Origin: Rhodoplanes sp. | GTDB taxonomy: Bacteria; Pseudomonadota; Alphaproteobacteria; Rhizobiales; Xanthobacteraceae | Length of the DNA stretch: 64,000 nt | NCBI RefSeq assembly: GCF_013377085.1 | Contig: NZ_JACAAX010000004.1 | Span: 124,001 to 188,000 of the forward strand | Direction: 5' to 3' | Shown here: one piece after another, positions 24,774 to 35,062 of the stretch | Layout: the number at the start of each line of letters is the position of its first letter | Numbering within the stretch: the stretch's first letter is position 1 | Program-made: the position numbers and the translations under genes | Notes under the pieces: model-generated | The model's database searches: none | What the model was told of the DNA's origin: nothing | The model's input: the letters and a program-made list of their open reading frames with translations, nothing else

Positions 24774-27512
24774 ATGGCCAGGATCGCCGGCTCGCTCCAT
24801 CATCGTGCCGTGTTCGTCAGCGCGCTGCTGGTCTGCGTGCTGGCCACGCTCGCGGTGGGGCTGTCGGTCTGGCAGAGCCGCTCCGACGCGATCGCCGAGG
24901 CGGTCCGCAGCGACCGCGACACGGTCGCCTTCCTGGCCGGCCAGCTCGATCATGTCGTCAGCGAGGTCGACAACGTCATCAAGGACTACCGCGACCTCGC
25001 CGAGATCTTCACCATCACGGCGAACGACGGGTTCCAGCGCCAGTTCACGGCAGGCTCCCTGCGCGACTGGATGACGGCCAAGCTCCAGCAGGTTCGCTTC
25101 GCCCACCATCTGTCCATCGCGGACGCCGCCGGCACCGTGGTGATGTCGACGTATCCGGGCGTGAACCCACAGCTCGACCTCGCCGATGGCGACCAGTTCG
25201 GCGACCTGCGGAGCTCCGTCGACGACCGGCTGAGCATCTCGCTGCCGCAGCGCAGCCAGGCGACCGGCGAGCCGATCCTGATCTTCGCCCGGCGCGTCAA
25301 CGGGCCGAACGGCGCCTTTGCCGGCGTCGTGCTCCTCAGCGTGCCGATCGCGCATTTCGATCGGATGTACAACGGTGCCGGCTTTCGCCGCGACCGCGCC
25401 TTCGCGTTGGCGCGGCGCGACGGCACCGTGCTGCTCCGCTATCCTGTCGACGCGCGCCGGACCGGGCTGAAGTTCCCGCCCCATTGGCCCTGGCACGCCA
25501 TGGTCGCGGCGGGCGGCGGCAGCTATCGCTCGCCCGGCGTGTTCGACGGCGTCGTCCGGTGGGCCTCGGTGCAGCCGCTCGCGATCCACCCGATCGTCGT
25601 CGCCATCTCGGTGCCCGAGGAGAGCGTGCTGGAGAAATGGCGCGAACGCTCGGCCTATGCGGCGTTCGGCGCGGTCCTGCTGCTCGGCTGCCTGCTGACG
25701 CTCCTGGTGATCCTGGCGCGGCAGCTCCGCCATCTCGGCGCCTCGCGGGCCCAGCTCGCCGCGCAGTCCGACTCGCTCGCCTCCTCCAATGCCCGCCTGC
25801 TCGACACCAATTCGCAGTTCGCCGCCACCCTCGCGTCCATGTCGCAGGGGCTGTGCATGTTCGACCGCGCCGGCGTGCTGCGGGTGTGCAACGACGAGTT
25901 CAGGCGCCTCTACGGGCTGGCGCCGGAGGTCGGCCCGGGCGCGACGCGCGACGACCTCGCGATCATGCGGGCGCGGCGGCTGAAGCGGGTGATCGCCCGC
26001 CGCGACCCCCTGGAGGAGCTGTTCGAGCCGGCCCGCGGCGACGACGCCCCCGAGCTGGTCGAGCTGGACAACGGCCGCGTGATCGCCGTGACGGGCAGCC
26101 CGATGGCGGACGGCGGCTGGCTGGAGACGCACGAGGACGTCACCGACCGGCACACATACGAAGAGCAGATCGAGTTCCTGGCGCGATGCGATCCGCTCAC
26201 CGGGGTGGCGAACCGGACGAGCTTCGTCGACCGGCTCCAGGCGGCTCGGCTGGCGCTGCGCAAAGGCGGGGGCGCCTTCGCGGTCCTGATGGTCGATCTC
26301 GACCGCTTCAAGGACGTCAACGACTCGGTCGGCCACACGATCGGCGACCTGGTGCTGCAGCAGACGGCGGAGCGGCTCGCCGGGGCGCTGCGTCCCGGCG
26401 ATTTGCTGGCGCGGCTCGGCGGCGACGAGTTCGCCATCATCCGCGCGACGCCGCGCGGCGCCGACGGGGACACGGTCCGTCCCGACATGCGCGACGATGC
26501 TCTGGTCCTGGCCGGCCGCATCGTCGACATCGTCGGCGAGCCTTATGAGGTCGAGGGCGAGAGCCACGTGGTCACGACCAGCGTCGGCATCGCGCTGGCG
26601 CCGGTCGACGGCGACGAGCCGGTCGATCTCCTGAAGAAGGCCGACCTCGCCCTCTATCGCGCCAAGACGCACGGCGGTCGCAACGGCTTCGCCTTCTACG
26701 ACCCGTCCATGACCGAGGAGGTCGAGGCGCGCCACCGCCTCGAGAACGATCTCCGCCAAGCCATCGCCGAGGACGCCTTCCGGCTCCATTATCAGCCGAT
26801 CGTCGACGTCGCCAGCGGCCGGGTCTGCGCCGTCGAGGCGCTGATCCGGTGGGAGCATCCGACCCGCGGCCTCCTGGCGCCGCAGGAGTTCATCGCGGTC
26901 GCCGAGCAGACCGGGCTGATCGCCCGGCTCGGCGACTGGGTCCTTCACGCCGCCTGCGCCGAGGCGGTGCGCTGGCCGCGGCACGTGAAGGTCGCCGTCA
27001 ACATCTCGCCCGTGCAGTTTCGCCGGGCGGACCTGCTCGACACCGTCATGCGGGCGCTGCGCGCCGCCGGCCTGCCGTCCGAGCGGCTGGAGATCGAGAT
27101 CACCGAATCGGTGCTGCTGGAGAACGAGGAGAGGAACGTCTCGGTCCTGCACCAGCTCAAGAGCCTCGGGATCGCCATCGCGCTCGACGATTTCGGCACC
27201 GGTTACTCGTCGCTCGGCTACCTGACAACGTTCCCGTTCAGCAAGATCAAGATCGACCAGCGGTTCACCCGCGACGTGCTGACCCGCTCCGACTGCGCCG
27301 CCATCGTGTGCTCGGCCGCCGCGCTCGGGCTCAGCCTCGGCATGGTGGTGGTGGCCGAAGGCGTCGAGACCCGCGAGCAGCTCGAGGTGGTGCGGATCAC
27401 CGGCGTATCGCAGGCACAGGGCTATCTGTTCGGCGCGCCGGTCCCGCCGGACGAGATCGCCCTGATGCTGGCCATGGATGTGCCGCGGGCCTCCGCATCG
27501 GCGGAAGCCTGA
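24774..27512 (+). CDS. Membrane-bound dual GGDEF-EAL c-di-GMP enzyme
   Basis: 912 residues. Two membrane helices (about 10-32 and 285-310) enclose a double-Cache-like periplasmic sensor. A coiled segment and a PAS domain (about 340-450) follow. GGDEF is intact (RLGGDEFAI), with the product-inhibition motif RPGD five residues ahead. The EAL domain has all usual catalytic stretches: EALIRW, NISPVQF, ITESVLLEN, DDFGTGYSSL, KIDQRF and AEGVET. It could therefore both make and degrade c-di-GMP. The start at ATG 24774 is close to GAGG. Its last 91 bases overlap the converging quinone-reductase gene. Confidence 0.95.
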   Translation: MARIAGSLHHRAVFVSALLVCVLATLAVGLSVWQSRSDAIAEAVRSDRDTVAFLAGQLDHVVSEVDNVIKDYRDLAEIFTITANDGFQRQFTAGSLRDWMTAKLQQVRFAHHLSIADAAGTVVMSTYPGVNPQLDLADGDQFGDLRSSVDDRLSISLPQRSQATGEPILIFARRVNGPNGAFAGVVLLSVPIAHFDRMYNGAGFRRDRAFALARRDGTVLLRYPVDARRTGLKFPPHWPWHAMVAAGGGSYRSPGVFDGVVRWASVQPLAIHPIVVAISVPEESVLEKWRERSAYAAFGAVLLLGCLLTLLVILARQLRHLGASRAQLAAQSDSLASSNARLLDTNSQFAATLASMSQGLCMFDRAGVLRVCNDEFRRLYGLAPEVGPGATRDDLAIMRARRLKRVIARRDPLEELFEPARGDDAPELVELDNGRVIAVTGSPMADGGWLETHEDVTDRHTYEEQIEFLARCDPLTGVANRTSFVDRLQAARLALRKGGGAFAVLMVDLDRFKDVNDSVGHTIGDLVLQQTAERLAGALRPGDLLARLGGDEFAIIRATPRGADGDTVRPDMRDDALVLAGRIVDIVGEPYEVEGESHVVTTSVGIALAPVDGDEPVDLLKKADLALYRAKTHGGRNGFAFYDPSMTEEVEARHRLENDLRQAIAEDAFRLHYQPIVDVASGRVCAVEALIRWEHPTRGLLAPQEFIAVAEQTGLIARLGDWVLHAACAEAVRWPRHVKVAVNISPVQFRRADLLDTVMRALRAAGLPSERLEIEITESVLLENEERNVSVLHQLKSLGIAIALDDFGTGYSSLGYLTTFPFSKIKIDQRFTRDVLTRSDCAAIVCSAAALGLSLGMVVVAEGVETREQLEVVRITGVSQAQGYLFGAPVPPDEIALMLAMDVPRASASAEA

Positions 27513-28150
27513 CCAGCAATGCTCTCCAACCGGTCGCGCCAGGCGGCGAGGTAGCCGGCGCGCGCGGCGGCGTCGACGCGCGGCGCCGCATAGGCGACGA
27601 ACGGGTCGAGGGTCTCCAGCCCGAGATACTGCAGCACGCAGCGGTCGACCGGCCACAGCACCGTGCCGATCTCGCCGTAGACGCCGTCGGCCGAGAAGCG
27701 TGCGGCGGTGCCGCCCGTCGTCACGCAGGCGATGCCGCGGGCTTCGCGGAAGAAGCCGGTGTCGAAGCGGCGGCCGTCCACATAGGCGAAGCCGGCGGCG
27801 AGCACGCGGTCGAACCAGCCCTTGAGGATGGCGGGCGGCGCCCCCCACCAGATCGGAAACACCAGCACCAGGAGGTCGCTGCCGGCGAGCCGCTGCTGCT
27901 CGCGCACGAGGTCGGGGGCGAATCCGCCGTTCGCGTGCGCGTAGGCCTGCTCGGACTGATAATGAAACCGCGCAGGGTCGGCGACCGTCGTGAAGTCGTG
28001 CCGTCCGGCGACCGGATCGAAGCGTTCCGCGTAGAGATCCGACACCGCGATGGTCCAGCCGCGGGCCGACAGGGTCGCGGCCGCGGTGTCCTTCAGGGCT
28101 GCCGTGAACGAGGTCGGCTCCGGATGCGCGTAAACGATATGGGCCTTCAC
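27422..28150 (-). CDS. NAD(P)H quinone oxidoreductase, flavodoxin-like
   Basis: 242 residues. MKAHIVYAHPEPTSFTAALK is the first strand and phosphate loop of NQO1/KefF-type flavoproteins; VFPIWWGAPPAILKGWFDRVL is the characteristic WW-containing FMN segment; TTGGTAARF follows. It would carry out two-electron reduction of quinones with NAD(P)H in the cytosol. It lies 28 bases after the IclR gene and is probably co-transcribed with it. The 3' end overlaps the converging GGDEF-EAL gene by 91 bases, so its tail of about 30 residues is an extension beyond the usual fold. Confidence 0.88.
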   Translation of the reverse strand: MKAHIVYAHPEPTSFTAALKDTAAATLSARGWTIAVSDLYAERFDPVAGRHDFTTVADPARFHYQSEQAYAHANGGFAPDLVREQQRLAGSDLLVLVFPIWWGAPPAILKGWFDRVLAAGFAYVDGRRFDTGFFREARGIACVTTGGTAARFSADGVYGEIGTVLWPVDRCVLQYLGLETLDPFVAYAAPRVDAAARAGYLAAWRDRLESIAGQASADAEARGTSMASIRAISSGGTGAPNR

Positions 28151-28178
28151 GTCGGGTGCTCCGTCATCATGTGCATGG

Positions 28179-29048
28179 TCACGCGCCGATGCCGCGGCGC
28201 GCCGCGCGTGGAGTCGTCACGCCGGCGGCACCGCCGGCGGCACCGCCAGGTCCGCGTCCGTGCCCGAAGCGGCGCGAGATCTGCTTGCCGTAGTCCTTGA
28301 GCGCCTCGACCGTGTCGGGGTCCGGCGTCTCGGGCAGGTACTGGATCGAGCCGACGATCGCCAGCGCGCCGATGCAGTTGTCGCGCTCGTCGAAGATCGG
28401 CGCTGCCATCACGTTGATGCCGAGCAGCACCTCCTCGGGCGCCGACGCGAAGCCGTGCCGCGCGATGCGGACGAGCTCCGCCTCGATGGTTTCGCGCTCG
28501 ACGATGGTGCGGTCGGTGAACCGCTCCAGCGGACGGGCGAGAATCCGCTCCTGCACGGGCCGCGGCGCGAAGGCGAGCAGCACCTTGCCCTGGGCGGAGG
28601 CGTGGAACGGCAGCTCGCTGCCCGGCCGCACGCCGATCTCGATCGGCGACGTCGAGGCGAGCGTCGTCAGCACCAGCGCGCCGCGCGGCGTCATGGCGGA
28701 CAGCACGACGGTATGGCCGAGCCGGTCGCGCAGCTCGCGCATCGTGCCTTCGGCGACCTGGATCAGATCGGCGTCCGGCGCGAAGCGGGCGAGCAGGCGA
28801 CTCTTGGGGCCGATCGCGTAGCGCGCGGTCGCGGGGTTTTGGGTGAGGTAGCCGCGCTCGACCAGCGTGTGCAGATGGCGATGCACCGAGCCCTTGGTGA
28901 CGTCGAGGCGGTCGGCGAGCTGGGTGACGCCGAGCTCGTCCCCCGAGAAGGCGATCGCCTCGAGCACGTCGAGCGCAAGCTGGACGGAACGGACACCGGC
29001 ACCGGCCCGATCGCCGGGAGGGGATGAATCTCTGCGCAAGCGGGTCAT
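28179..29048 (-). CDS. IclR-family transcriptional regulator
   Basis: 289 residues. The N-terminal winged helix is at about 20-80 (SVQLALDVLEAIAFSG, LGVTQLADRLDVTKGSVHRHLHTLVERGYL). The effector-binding domain follows with HTVVLSAMTPRGALVLTT, LPFHASAQGKVLLAF and GFASAPEEVLLGINVMAAPIFD. The C-terminal 25 residues are Gly/Ala/Arg-rich. It is divergent from the liv-type operon across a gap holding a 12-bp palindrome, so it probably controls that transporter and the downstream reductase. IclR regulators commonly sense small organic acids; the ligand is unknown. Confidence 0.92.
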   Translation of the reverse strand: MTRLRRDSSPPGDRAGAGVRSVQLALDVLEAIAFSGDELGVTQLADRLDVTKGSVHRHLHTLVERGYLTQNPATARYAIGPKSRLLARFAPDADLIQVAEGTMRELRDRLGHTVVLSAMTPRGALVLTTLASTSPIEIGVRPGSELPFHASAQGKVLLAFAPRPVQERILARPLERFTDRTIVERETIEAELVRIARHGFASAPEEVLLGINVMAAPIFDERDNCIGALAIVGSIQYLPETPDPDTVEALKDYGKQISRRFGHGRGPGGAAGGAAGVTTPRAARRGIGA

Positions 29049-29136
29049 CCTATCTGTCTGCGAGCGCGGAACAGATTATCGTCCTGACTGTGACTTACAA
29101 GTGGATTTATTCGATGATTGACGCGAAAGTCAGGCG

Positions 29137-29166
29137 TTGACAAGAAAATTCGGCGACGGTACCGTC
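29137..29166 (+). promoter_or_regulatory. Candidate promoter and IclR operator before the transport operon
   Basis: TTGACA at 29137-29142 is a perfect -35 box. The perfect palindrome GACGGTACCGTC lies at 29155-29166, where the -10 region would be, about 100 bases before the binding-protein gene. Its place suggests repression by the divergently encoded IclR protein. Confidence 0.45.
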
Positions 29167-29267
29167 ACAAAAAAGAAAACAGTGTCTCGCAACTGCAAAC
29201 AACTTGGGCGTCGCGGCCGTTCGGTCCACCCCCGCCAATTGCGATACCTATGAGGGAGCCCCGTTTC

Positions 29268-30407
29268 ATGAACCAGAGTCGGAGTCTGTCCGCCGCCGGC
29301 GTGCTCGGCGCGGCGCTTCTGTTCGCCGTCCCGGCGCAGGCCCAGCAGGTCTACAAGATCGGCGTCGCGGCCGGCCTCACCGGTTACGCGGCCGCGGTCG
29401 ATCGCGCTTGGCGCGACGGCCTCGAGGTCGCGGTCGACTACGTCAACGGCAAGGGCGGCGTGCTGGGGCGCAAGCTCCAGCTCGTCGTCGAGGACAACAA
29501 GTCCGAGCCGCAGGAGGCCGTGACGGTCTACCGGAAGATGATCTCGTCCGACAAGGTCGACATCTTCATCTCGGGCTGCGTCTCGGCCGGCAATTTCGCG
29601 GCGGCGCCGCTGGTCGTGCGGGCCGGCATCCCGATGGTGCTGTGCTCGATCCTGCCGCCGCAGCCCGAGCAGGTGAAGTGGGCGTTCAGCTTCCTCGCCC
29701 CGCCGCGCTTCGAGGTCGAGAAACGCTACGAGTACCTCAAGGCCAACACGCAGATCCGCAAGGTCGGCGTGCTGCACGATCCTTCGCCCTACGCCAATCT
29801 GCAGAAGGGCATCGCCGAGAAGATCGCGCCCGACTTCGGCATCGAGGTGCCGGTGGTCGAGCAGTACAAGCAGGACGACGCCGACTTCAGCCCGCAGATC
29901 AGCAAGATGAACGCGGCCGGTGCCAAGGCCGTGATCAAGATCGGGCTCGGCGGCTCGACGCTGACGACCGCCAAGAACATCAAGCAGCTCGGGCTCGACA
30001 TGCTGCTGCTCGGCAGCATCGACGACCTCGCCGTGTTCAAGCCGACCGGCGAGACGCTCGGCGCCCAGTTCATGTTCGTCGCCGCCCCCGCGCAGGTCTA
30101 CGAGGCGCTGCCCGACGGCGCCCTGAAAGCCGAGATCGGACGCTTCCTGCCGCTGTGGCGCGCCAAGCACGGCGAGCGCGATCCGTTCTGGGGCGGCAAG
30201 GCCTGGGACGCCGTGATGGTGACGATGGCGGCGATCGAGAAGGCGAACAGCGTCGAGGGCGCCAAGGTGCGCGACGCGATCGAGACCATCTCGGGCTTCC
30301 AGGGCACCGGCGGCGTCTACAACTTCTCGCCGACCGTCCATCAGGGCATCACCACCAATCCGTTCTTCATGGCCACCATGGTCGGCGGCAAGGTGCAGGT
30401 GAAGTAG
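29268..30407 (+). CDS. ABC transporter periplasmic binding protein, branched-chain amino-acid type
   Basis: 379 residues from the ATG at 29268 (GAGGGAG about nine bases ahead). A signal peptide ends after VPAQAQ. The mature part follows the type-I Leu/Ile/Val-binding fold: YKIGVAAGLTGYAAAVDRAW, GKGGVLGRKLQLVVEDNKSEPQEAV, then CVSAGNFAAAPLVVRAGIPM. Proteins of this group also bind aromatic acids, amides and other organic acids. It is the first gene of a five-gene operon; the stop shares a base with the start of the ATPase gene. The ligand cannot be predicted, but nearby lyase and isomerase genes hint at an organic acid. Confidence 0.93.
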   Translation: MNQSRSLSAAGVLGAALLFAVPAQAQQVYKIGVAAGLTGYAAAVDRAWRDGLEVAVDYVNGKGGVLGRKLQLVVEDNKSEPQEAVTVYRKMISSDKVDIFISGCVSAGNFAAAPLVVRAGIPMVLCSILPPQPEQVKWAFSFLAPPRFEVEKRYEYLKANTQIRKVGVLHDPSPYANLQKGIAEKIAPDFGIEVPVVEQYKQDDADFSPQISKMNAAGAKAVIKIGLGGSTLTTAKNIKQLGLDMLLLGSIDDLAVFKPTGETLGAQFMFVAAPAQVYEALPDGALKAEIGRFLPLWRAKHGERDPFWGGKAWDAVMVTMAAIEKANSVEGAKVRDAIETISGFQGTGGVYNFSPTVHQGITTNPFFMATMVGGKVQVK

Positions 30408-31171
30408 TGTCCGGCGCGGCGGCTCGCGCGGCGACGAAGGATCCCGCGGTGACGAAGGATCGTGCGACGATCCTGGAGACGCAGGCGCTCTCGGCCCGCT
30501 ACGGGCGGATCGAGGCCCTGCACGCCGTCGATCTCGATGTGGGCGCGGGCGAGCTGGTCGCCGTGCTGGGGCCGAACGGCGCCGGCAAGTCGACCCTGCT
30601 GCGCTCGATCATGGGGCTGACCGACTCGTCCGGCACGGTGCGGTTCGAAGGCGAGCCGCTGCCGCGCCGCGATCCGGTGGCGGTCGCCCGCCGCGGCGTC
30701 GTGCTGGTGCCGGAAGGCCGCGGCATCTTCGGGCCCATGACGGTCGCCGAGAACCTGCAGCTCGGCGCCTATCTGATCGGCGGGCGCGGGCCGGCCTTCG
30801 ACCAGCGCCTCGAGCGGGTGCTGACCCTGTTCCCGCGCCTGAAGGAACGCCTCGACCAGGCGGCCGGCTCGATGTCGGGCGGCGAGCAGCAGATGCTCGC
30901 GGTCGGCCGCGCCCTGATGGCCGAGCCGCGCCTTCTGATGCTGGACGAGCCCTCGCTCGGGCTCGCTCCGCAGGTGACGGCCGAGATCCTGCAGACCCTC
31001 GCCTCGCTCAATCGCGGCGGACTGTCCGTCGTCCTGGTCGAGCAGAAGGCGCCGCTCGCCCTTCAGATTGCCGCGCGCGCCTATGTGGTGGCGGGCGGTA
31101 CCATCACGGCCCGGCTCGATCCGCGAGAGATCACGTCCCATGACCAGCTCGCCCGCTACTACTTCACCTGA
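30407..31171 (+). CDS. livF: ABC transporter ATP-binding protein, LivF type
   Basis: 254 residues from a GTG at 30407 overlapping the previous stop (TAGTG); a GTG at 30449 preceded by GAAGG is a plausible shorter start and would remove a Lys/Ala-rich leader. Walker A is GPNGAGKST, the signature MSGGEQQMLAVGRALMAEP, Walker B LLMLDEPSLGLAP. The end of the gene overlaps the permease gene by 32 bases. It is the second ATPase of the heteromeric Liv-type importer. Confidence 0.93.
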   Translation: MSGAAARAATKDPAVTKDRATILETQALSARYGRIEALHAVDLDVGAGELVAVLGPNGAGKSTLLRSIMGLTDSSGTVRFEGEPLPRRDPVAVARRGVVLVPEGRGIFGPMTVAENLQLGAYLIGGRGPAFDQRLERVLTLFPRLKERLDQAAGSMSGGEQQMLAVGRALMAEPRLLMLDEPSLGLAPQVTAEILQTLASLNRGGLSVVLVEQKAPLALQIAARAYVVAGGTITARLDPREITSHDQLARYYFT

Positions 31172-32182
31172 CTGGAGGGCGGTGGCCGGCCGCCTGCTGG
31201 CGCTCGCGCCCACCGCCTGCGCCGTCGTGCTGGTCGGCTACGCGATCGTCGCGGGCGGCTATTTCGTCGCGCTCGCCGGCTTCGCGCTGATCTATGCGGT
31301 TTTCGTCACCGGCCTCAACATCTTCATGGGCTATGCCGGGCAGGCCTCGTTCGGCCAGAACGCCTTCGCGGCGATCGGCGGCTATGTCTCGGCCGTGCTG
31401 ACCACCACCTGGGACTGGCCGACCTTGCCGGCGCTCGGGCTCGGCGTCACCGGCGCGGTCGCCTGCGCCGTGCTGATCGGCTGGCCGACGCTGCGGCTGC
31501 GCGGCCACTACCTCGCCATGGCCACGCTGGCGATCGGCCTGATCGTCTACGAGATCACGGTGCAGTGGCAGTCGGTGACCCAGGGCTATATGGGCATCTC
31601 CGGCATTCCGCCGCTCGGTGTGTTCGGATACGAAGCCGCCTCCGACCGCGCCCAGCTCGTGCTCTTGTCGATCGTCGCGGCGGCCTGCATGGGGAGCGCC
31701 TGGCTGATCCGCAACTCGCGCTTCGGTCGTGCCCTGGTGGCGCTGTCCGGCAGCGAGGATGCGGCGCGTGCGCTCGGCATCGACGTCACCCGCTACAAGC
31801 TCGCCGCCTTCGTGCTGTCGGCCGGCTACGCCGCGGTCGCCGGCTCGTTGTTCGTGCACGTGGTCGGCTTCGTCAGCCCCGAGATTTTCGGCATGAACAT
31901 GGTCGTGCTCGGCTTCACCATGCTGTATGTCGGCGGCATCGGCACCGTCACGGGCCCGCTGGTCGGCGCCATCGTGATCAACATGCTGCCGGAGACGATC
32001 CGCGAGCTGAAGGACTACCAAGACCTCGTCTACGGCGCCGCCCTGATCGTGATTCTCATCTACGCACCCGGCGGCCTCGCTTCGCTCGGCGCCCTCTGGC
32101 GTCGTCCCGCCGAGCCGCCGAAGCCGGAGCCGCGGCCGCCGGTCCCGGAAGTCGTTGAAGCGCACCCCTCGGAGGCGCGTCC

Positions 32183-32186
<4 letters not shown>
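31140..32186 (+). CDS. livM: ABC transporter permease, LivM type
   Basis: 348 residues from the ATG at 31140, inside the end of livF. About nine or ten hydrophobic helices. The family signatures are GLNIFMGYAGQASFGQNAFAAIGGY, GHYLAMATLAIGLI and the coupling loop RNSRFGRALVALSGSEDAARALGID. The tail is Pro/Glu-rich. It is one of the two membrane subunits; LivH is encoded last in the operon. The ATGA at its end overlaps livG. Confidence 0.94.
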
Positions 32187-32948
<762 letters not shown>

Positions 32949-32956
<8 letters not shown>

Positions 32957-33824
32957 TCCCGCCTATCTGGTCCAGATCCTGGTCAACGGTCTCGGTGTCG
33001 GCTGCATCTACGGCCTGATCGGGATCGGCTTCTGTGTCATCTACAATGCGAGCGGCATCGTCAATTTCGCGCAAGGCGCTTTCGTGATGCTGGGCGGCAT
33101 GGCGGCGCATGTGCTGTACACCTGGGGCTTGCCGCTTCCCGTCGCCGGCGTGCTCGCCGTGCTGATGGTGGCGGCTCTCGGCGTCGTCATCGAGCGCCTG
33201 GTGGTGCGGCCGCTGTGGGACCGCAACGCGACCCTGTTCGTCATCATTCTGGCGACGCTCGCCGTGCAGATCGTCATCGAGCGCGCCACCCTGATCCTGG
33301 TCGGCGACCAGCCCAAGAGCCTGCCGGTGTTCACCGACCTGCCGCCGATCCGCATCGCCGGGGTGGCGGTCGGCTACCAGTTCCTGTGGATCGTCGGCAC
33401 CTCGCTGGTGCTGATCGTGCTGCTGGTGCTGTTCTTCCAGCGCACCCTGGTCGGCCGTGCCATGCGGGCCTGCTCGATCAACCGCGAGGCCGCCGCCCTG
33501 CAGGGCATCCCGGTGTCGCGCATGCTGGCGCTGGCGTTCGCGCTGAGCGCCGGCCTCGGCGCCATCGCCGGGGTGCTGCTGACGCCGACCCAGTTCACCG
33601 CCTTCAATGTCGGCACGCCGTTCGCGATCAGCGGCTTCATCGCCGCCATCGTCGGCGGCTTCGGCCGGCCGTTCGGCGCGTTTCTGGGCGGCATCGCGCT
33701 CGGCCTCGCCCAGGCCATCGCCGTGGTCGCCTTCGGCTCCGGCCTCAAGAACGTCGCGGCGCTGTCGGTGCTGCTGGTGTTCCTGTTCTTCCGCCCGTCC
33801 GGAATTCTGGGCACGGCGAAGTGA
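32949..33824 (+). CDS. livH: ABC transporter permease, LivH type
   Basis: 291 residues from the ATG at 32949, overlapping livG by eight bases. About eight membrane helices with GVGCIYGLIGIGFCVIYNAS, VNFAQGAFVMLGGM and the coupling loop RAMRACSINREAAALQGI, all typical for LivH. It completes the set of binding protein, two ATPases and two permeases. The order J-F-M-G-H differs from the E. coli J-K-H-M-G-F order. A palindromic repeat follows right after the stop and probably ends transcription. Confidence 0.94.
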
Positions 33825-33829
33825 TAAGC

Positions 33830-33875
33830 CGTCATTCCGGGGCGCGGGCCGAAGGCCCGCGAGCCCGGAATGACG
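33830..33875. repeat. Intergenic palindromic repeat, CATTCCGGGG family, copy 2
   Basis: A compact palindrome: CGTCATTCCGGGGCGCGGGC faces GCCCGCGAGCCCGGAATGAC. It lies six bases after livH and twelve before the end of the converging lyase gene, so it may serve as a two-way terminator. Related copies lie at 15283 and 60829. Confidence 0.85.
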
Positions 33876-33887
33876 AATGTATAAAGC

Positions 33888-34808
33888 TCACCCCGCCTTC
33901 GGCATGGTCGGGATCACGGTGGTGACGATCGACGCGTCGAGCGCCTCGTAGTCGGCATAGCCGATGGCGGCGTAGAGCTCGGCTCGGGTCTGCATGCGCG
34001 GCAGCATCGCCTTGGCGCCGCCGTCGCGGGCGATCGCGGCATAGAGCTCGGCCTGCGCCTTGGCGGCGACCCGCAGCGAGCTGACCGGCCAGATGACGAT
34101 CTTGTAGCCGAGCGCCGCGAACTCGTCCGCCGTGAGGAACGGCGTGCGGCCGAACTCGGTCATGTTGGCGAGCAGCGGCACGCCCGGCATCTTCTCCGCG
34201 AACGCCTTGAACATCTCCGGCGTGGTCAGCGCCTCCGGGAAGATCACGTCGGCCCCGGCCTCGACATAACGTTTCGCGCGTAAGACGGCGCCGTCCAGCC
34301 CCTCGCTCGCCGCCGCGTCGGTGCGGGCGACGATCACGAGGTCGCGCCGCGCCCGCACGGCCGCGTGGATCTTCGCCGCCATGTCGGCCGGATCGGCGAG
34401 CTTCTTGTCGTTGAGATGGCCGCACTTCTTCGGCAGGAGCTGGTCCTCGATATGGACCGCGCCAGCGCCGGCGTCCTCGAAGCAGCGCACCATGTGCATG
34501 ACGTTGAGGGCCTCGCCGTAGCCGGTGTCGCCGTCGACCAGCACGGGCAGGGCGCTCGCGCGGACGAGCTGGCGGACGAAGAAGGCGACCTCGTCGACCG
34601 TGATGATGCCGAGATCCGGCAGGCCCATCGAGGCCGTCATGGCGGCGCCGGAGAGATACAGCGCCTCGAAGCCGGCGGCCTTGGCCTGCAGGGCGGCGAG
34701 GCCGTTGTGGGCGCCGGGCATCTGCAGGATGCCGGGCCGCGCCAGGAGGGCGCGCAGGCGACGGCCGGGCGGTTCGGTGGCGAGATCGGTGGACACCAGA
34801 TAGGTCAT
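33888..34808 (-). CDS. Isocitrate lyase/PEP mutase superfamily lyase (PrpB-like)
   Basis: 306 residues from the ATG at 34808, with GGGAGGA shortly ahead. The superfamily core is clear: ILQMPGAHNGLAALQAKAAGFEALYLSG, VDGDTGYG for the metal site, then VHIEDQLLPKKCGH carrying the catalytic lysine-cysteine-glycine-histidine loop of C-C bond lyases. The length fits methylisocitrate lyase (about 295). No prpC or prpD is present, so another 2-hydroxy-dicarboxylate (for example a dimethylmalate-like acid) is as likely as methylisocitrate. Divergent from the PrpF-type gene. Confidence 0.85.
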   Translation of the reverse strand: MTYLVSTDLATEPPGRRLRALLARPGILQMPGAHNGLAALQAKAAGFEALYLSGAAMTASMGLPDLGIITVDEVAFFVRQLVRASALPVLVDGDTGYGEALNVMHMVRCFEDAGAGAVHIEDQLLPKKCGHLNDKKLADPADMAAKIHAAVRARRDLVIVARTDAAASEGLDGAVLRAKRYVEAGADVIFPEALTTPEMFKAFAEKMPGVPLLANMTEFGRTPFLTADEFAALGYKIVIWPVSSLRVAAKAQAELYAAIARDGGAKAMLPRMQTRAELYAAIGYADYEALDASIVTTVIPTMPKAG

Positions 34809-35062
34809 GCACGGTCCTCCCGCGGCCCGTCTCCGGCCGCCCGCCCGCCATAGCGCGCCGTCCTCGGCGTGTCGACGCGATTGGCGCGGCGCCCGGCGCG
34901 ATGCTCCCATGAGCACGCTGCGCGGACCCGTCGGTTGGGCCTTGCCGGAAACCCGCGGCGGCGGCATGGTCCGGGCGCGGTGTTCGCCGCGACCTTCAAT
35001 CCCCGCGCGCCGCGTCGCATGGCCCCGCCGGCCGTCGGGCGCGCCGCCCTGGAGGACCGCGC

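Noticed and set aside
23538-27848. Very long minus-strand open frame across the chemoreceptor and GGDEF-EAL genes
   Set aside because: Its product is Arg/Gly/Asp-rich low-complexity, typical of an antisense shadow in GC-rich DNA, while the plus strand encodes two complete, well-conserved proteins.
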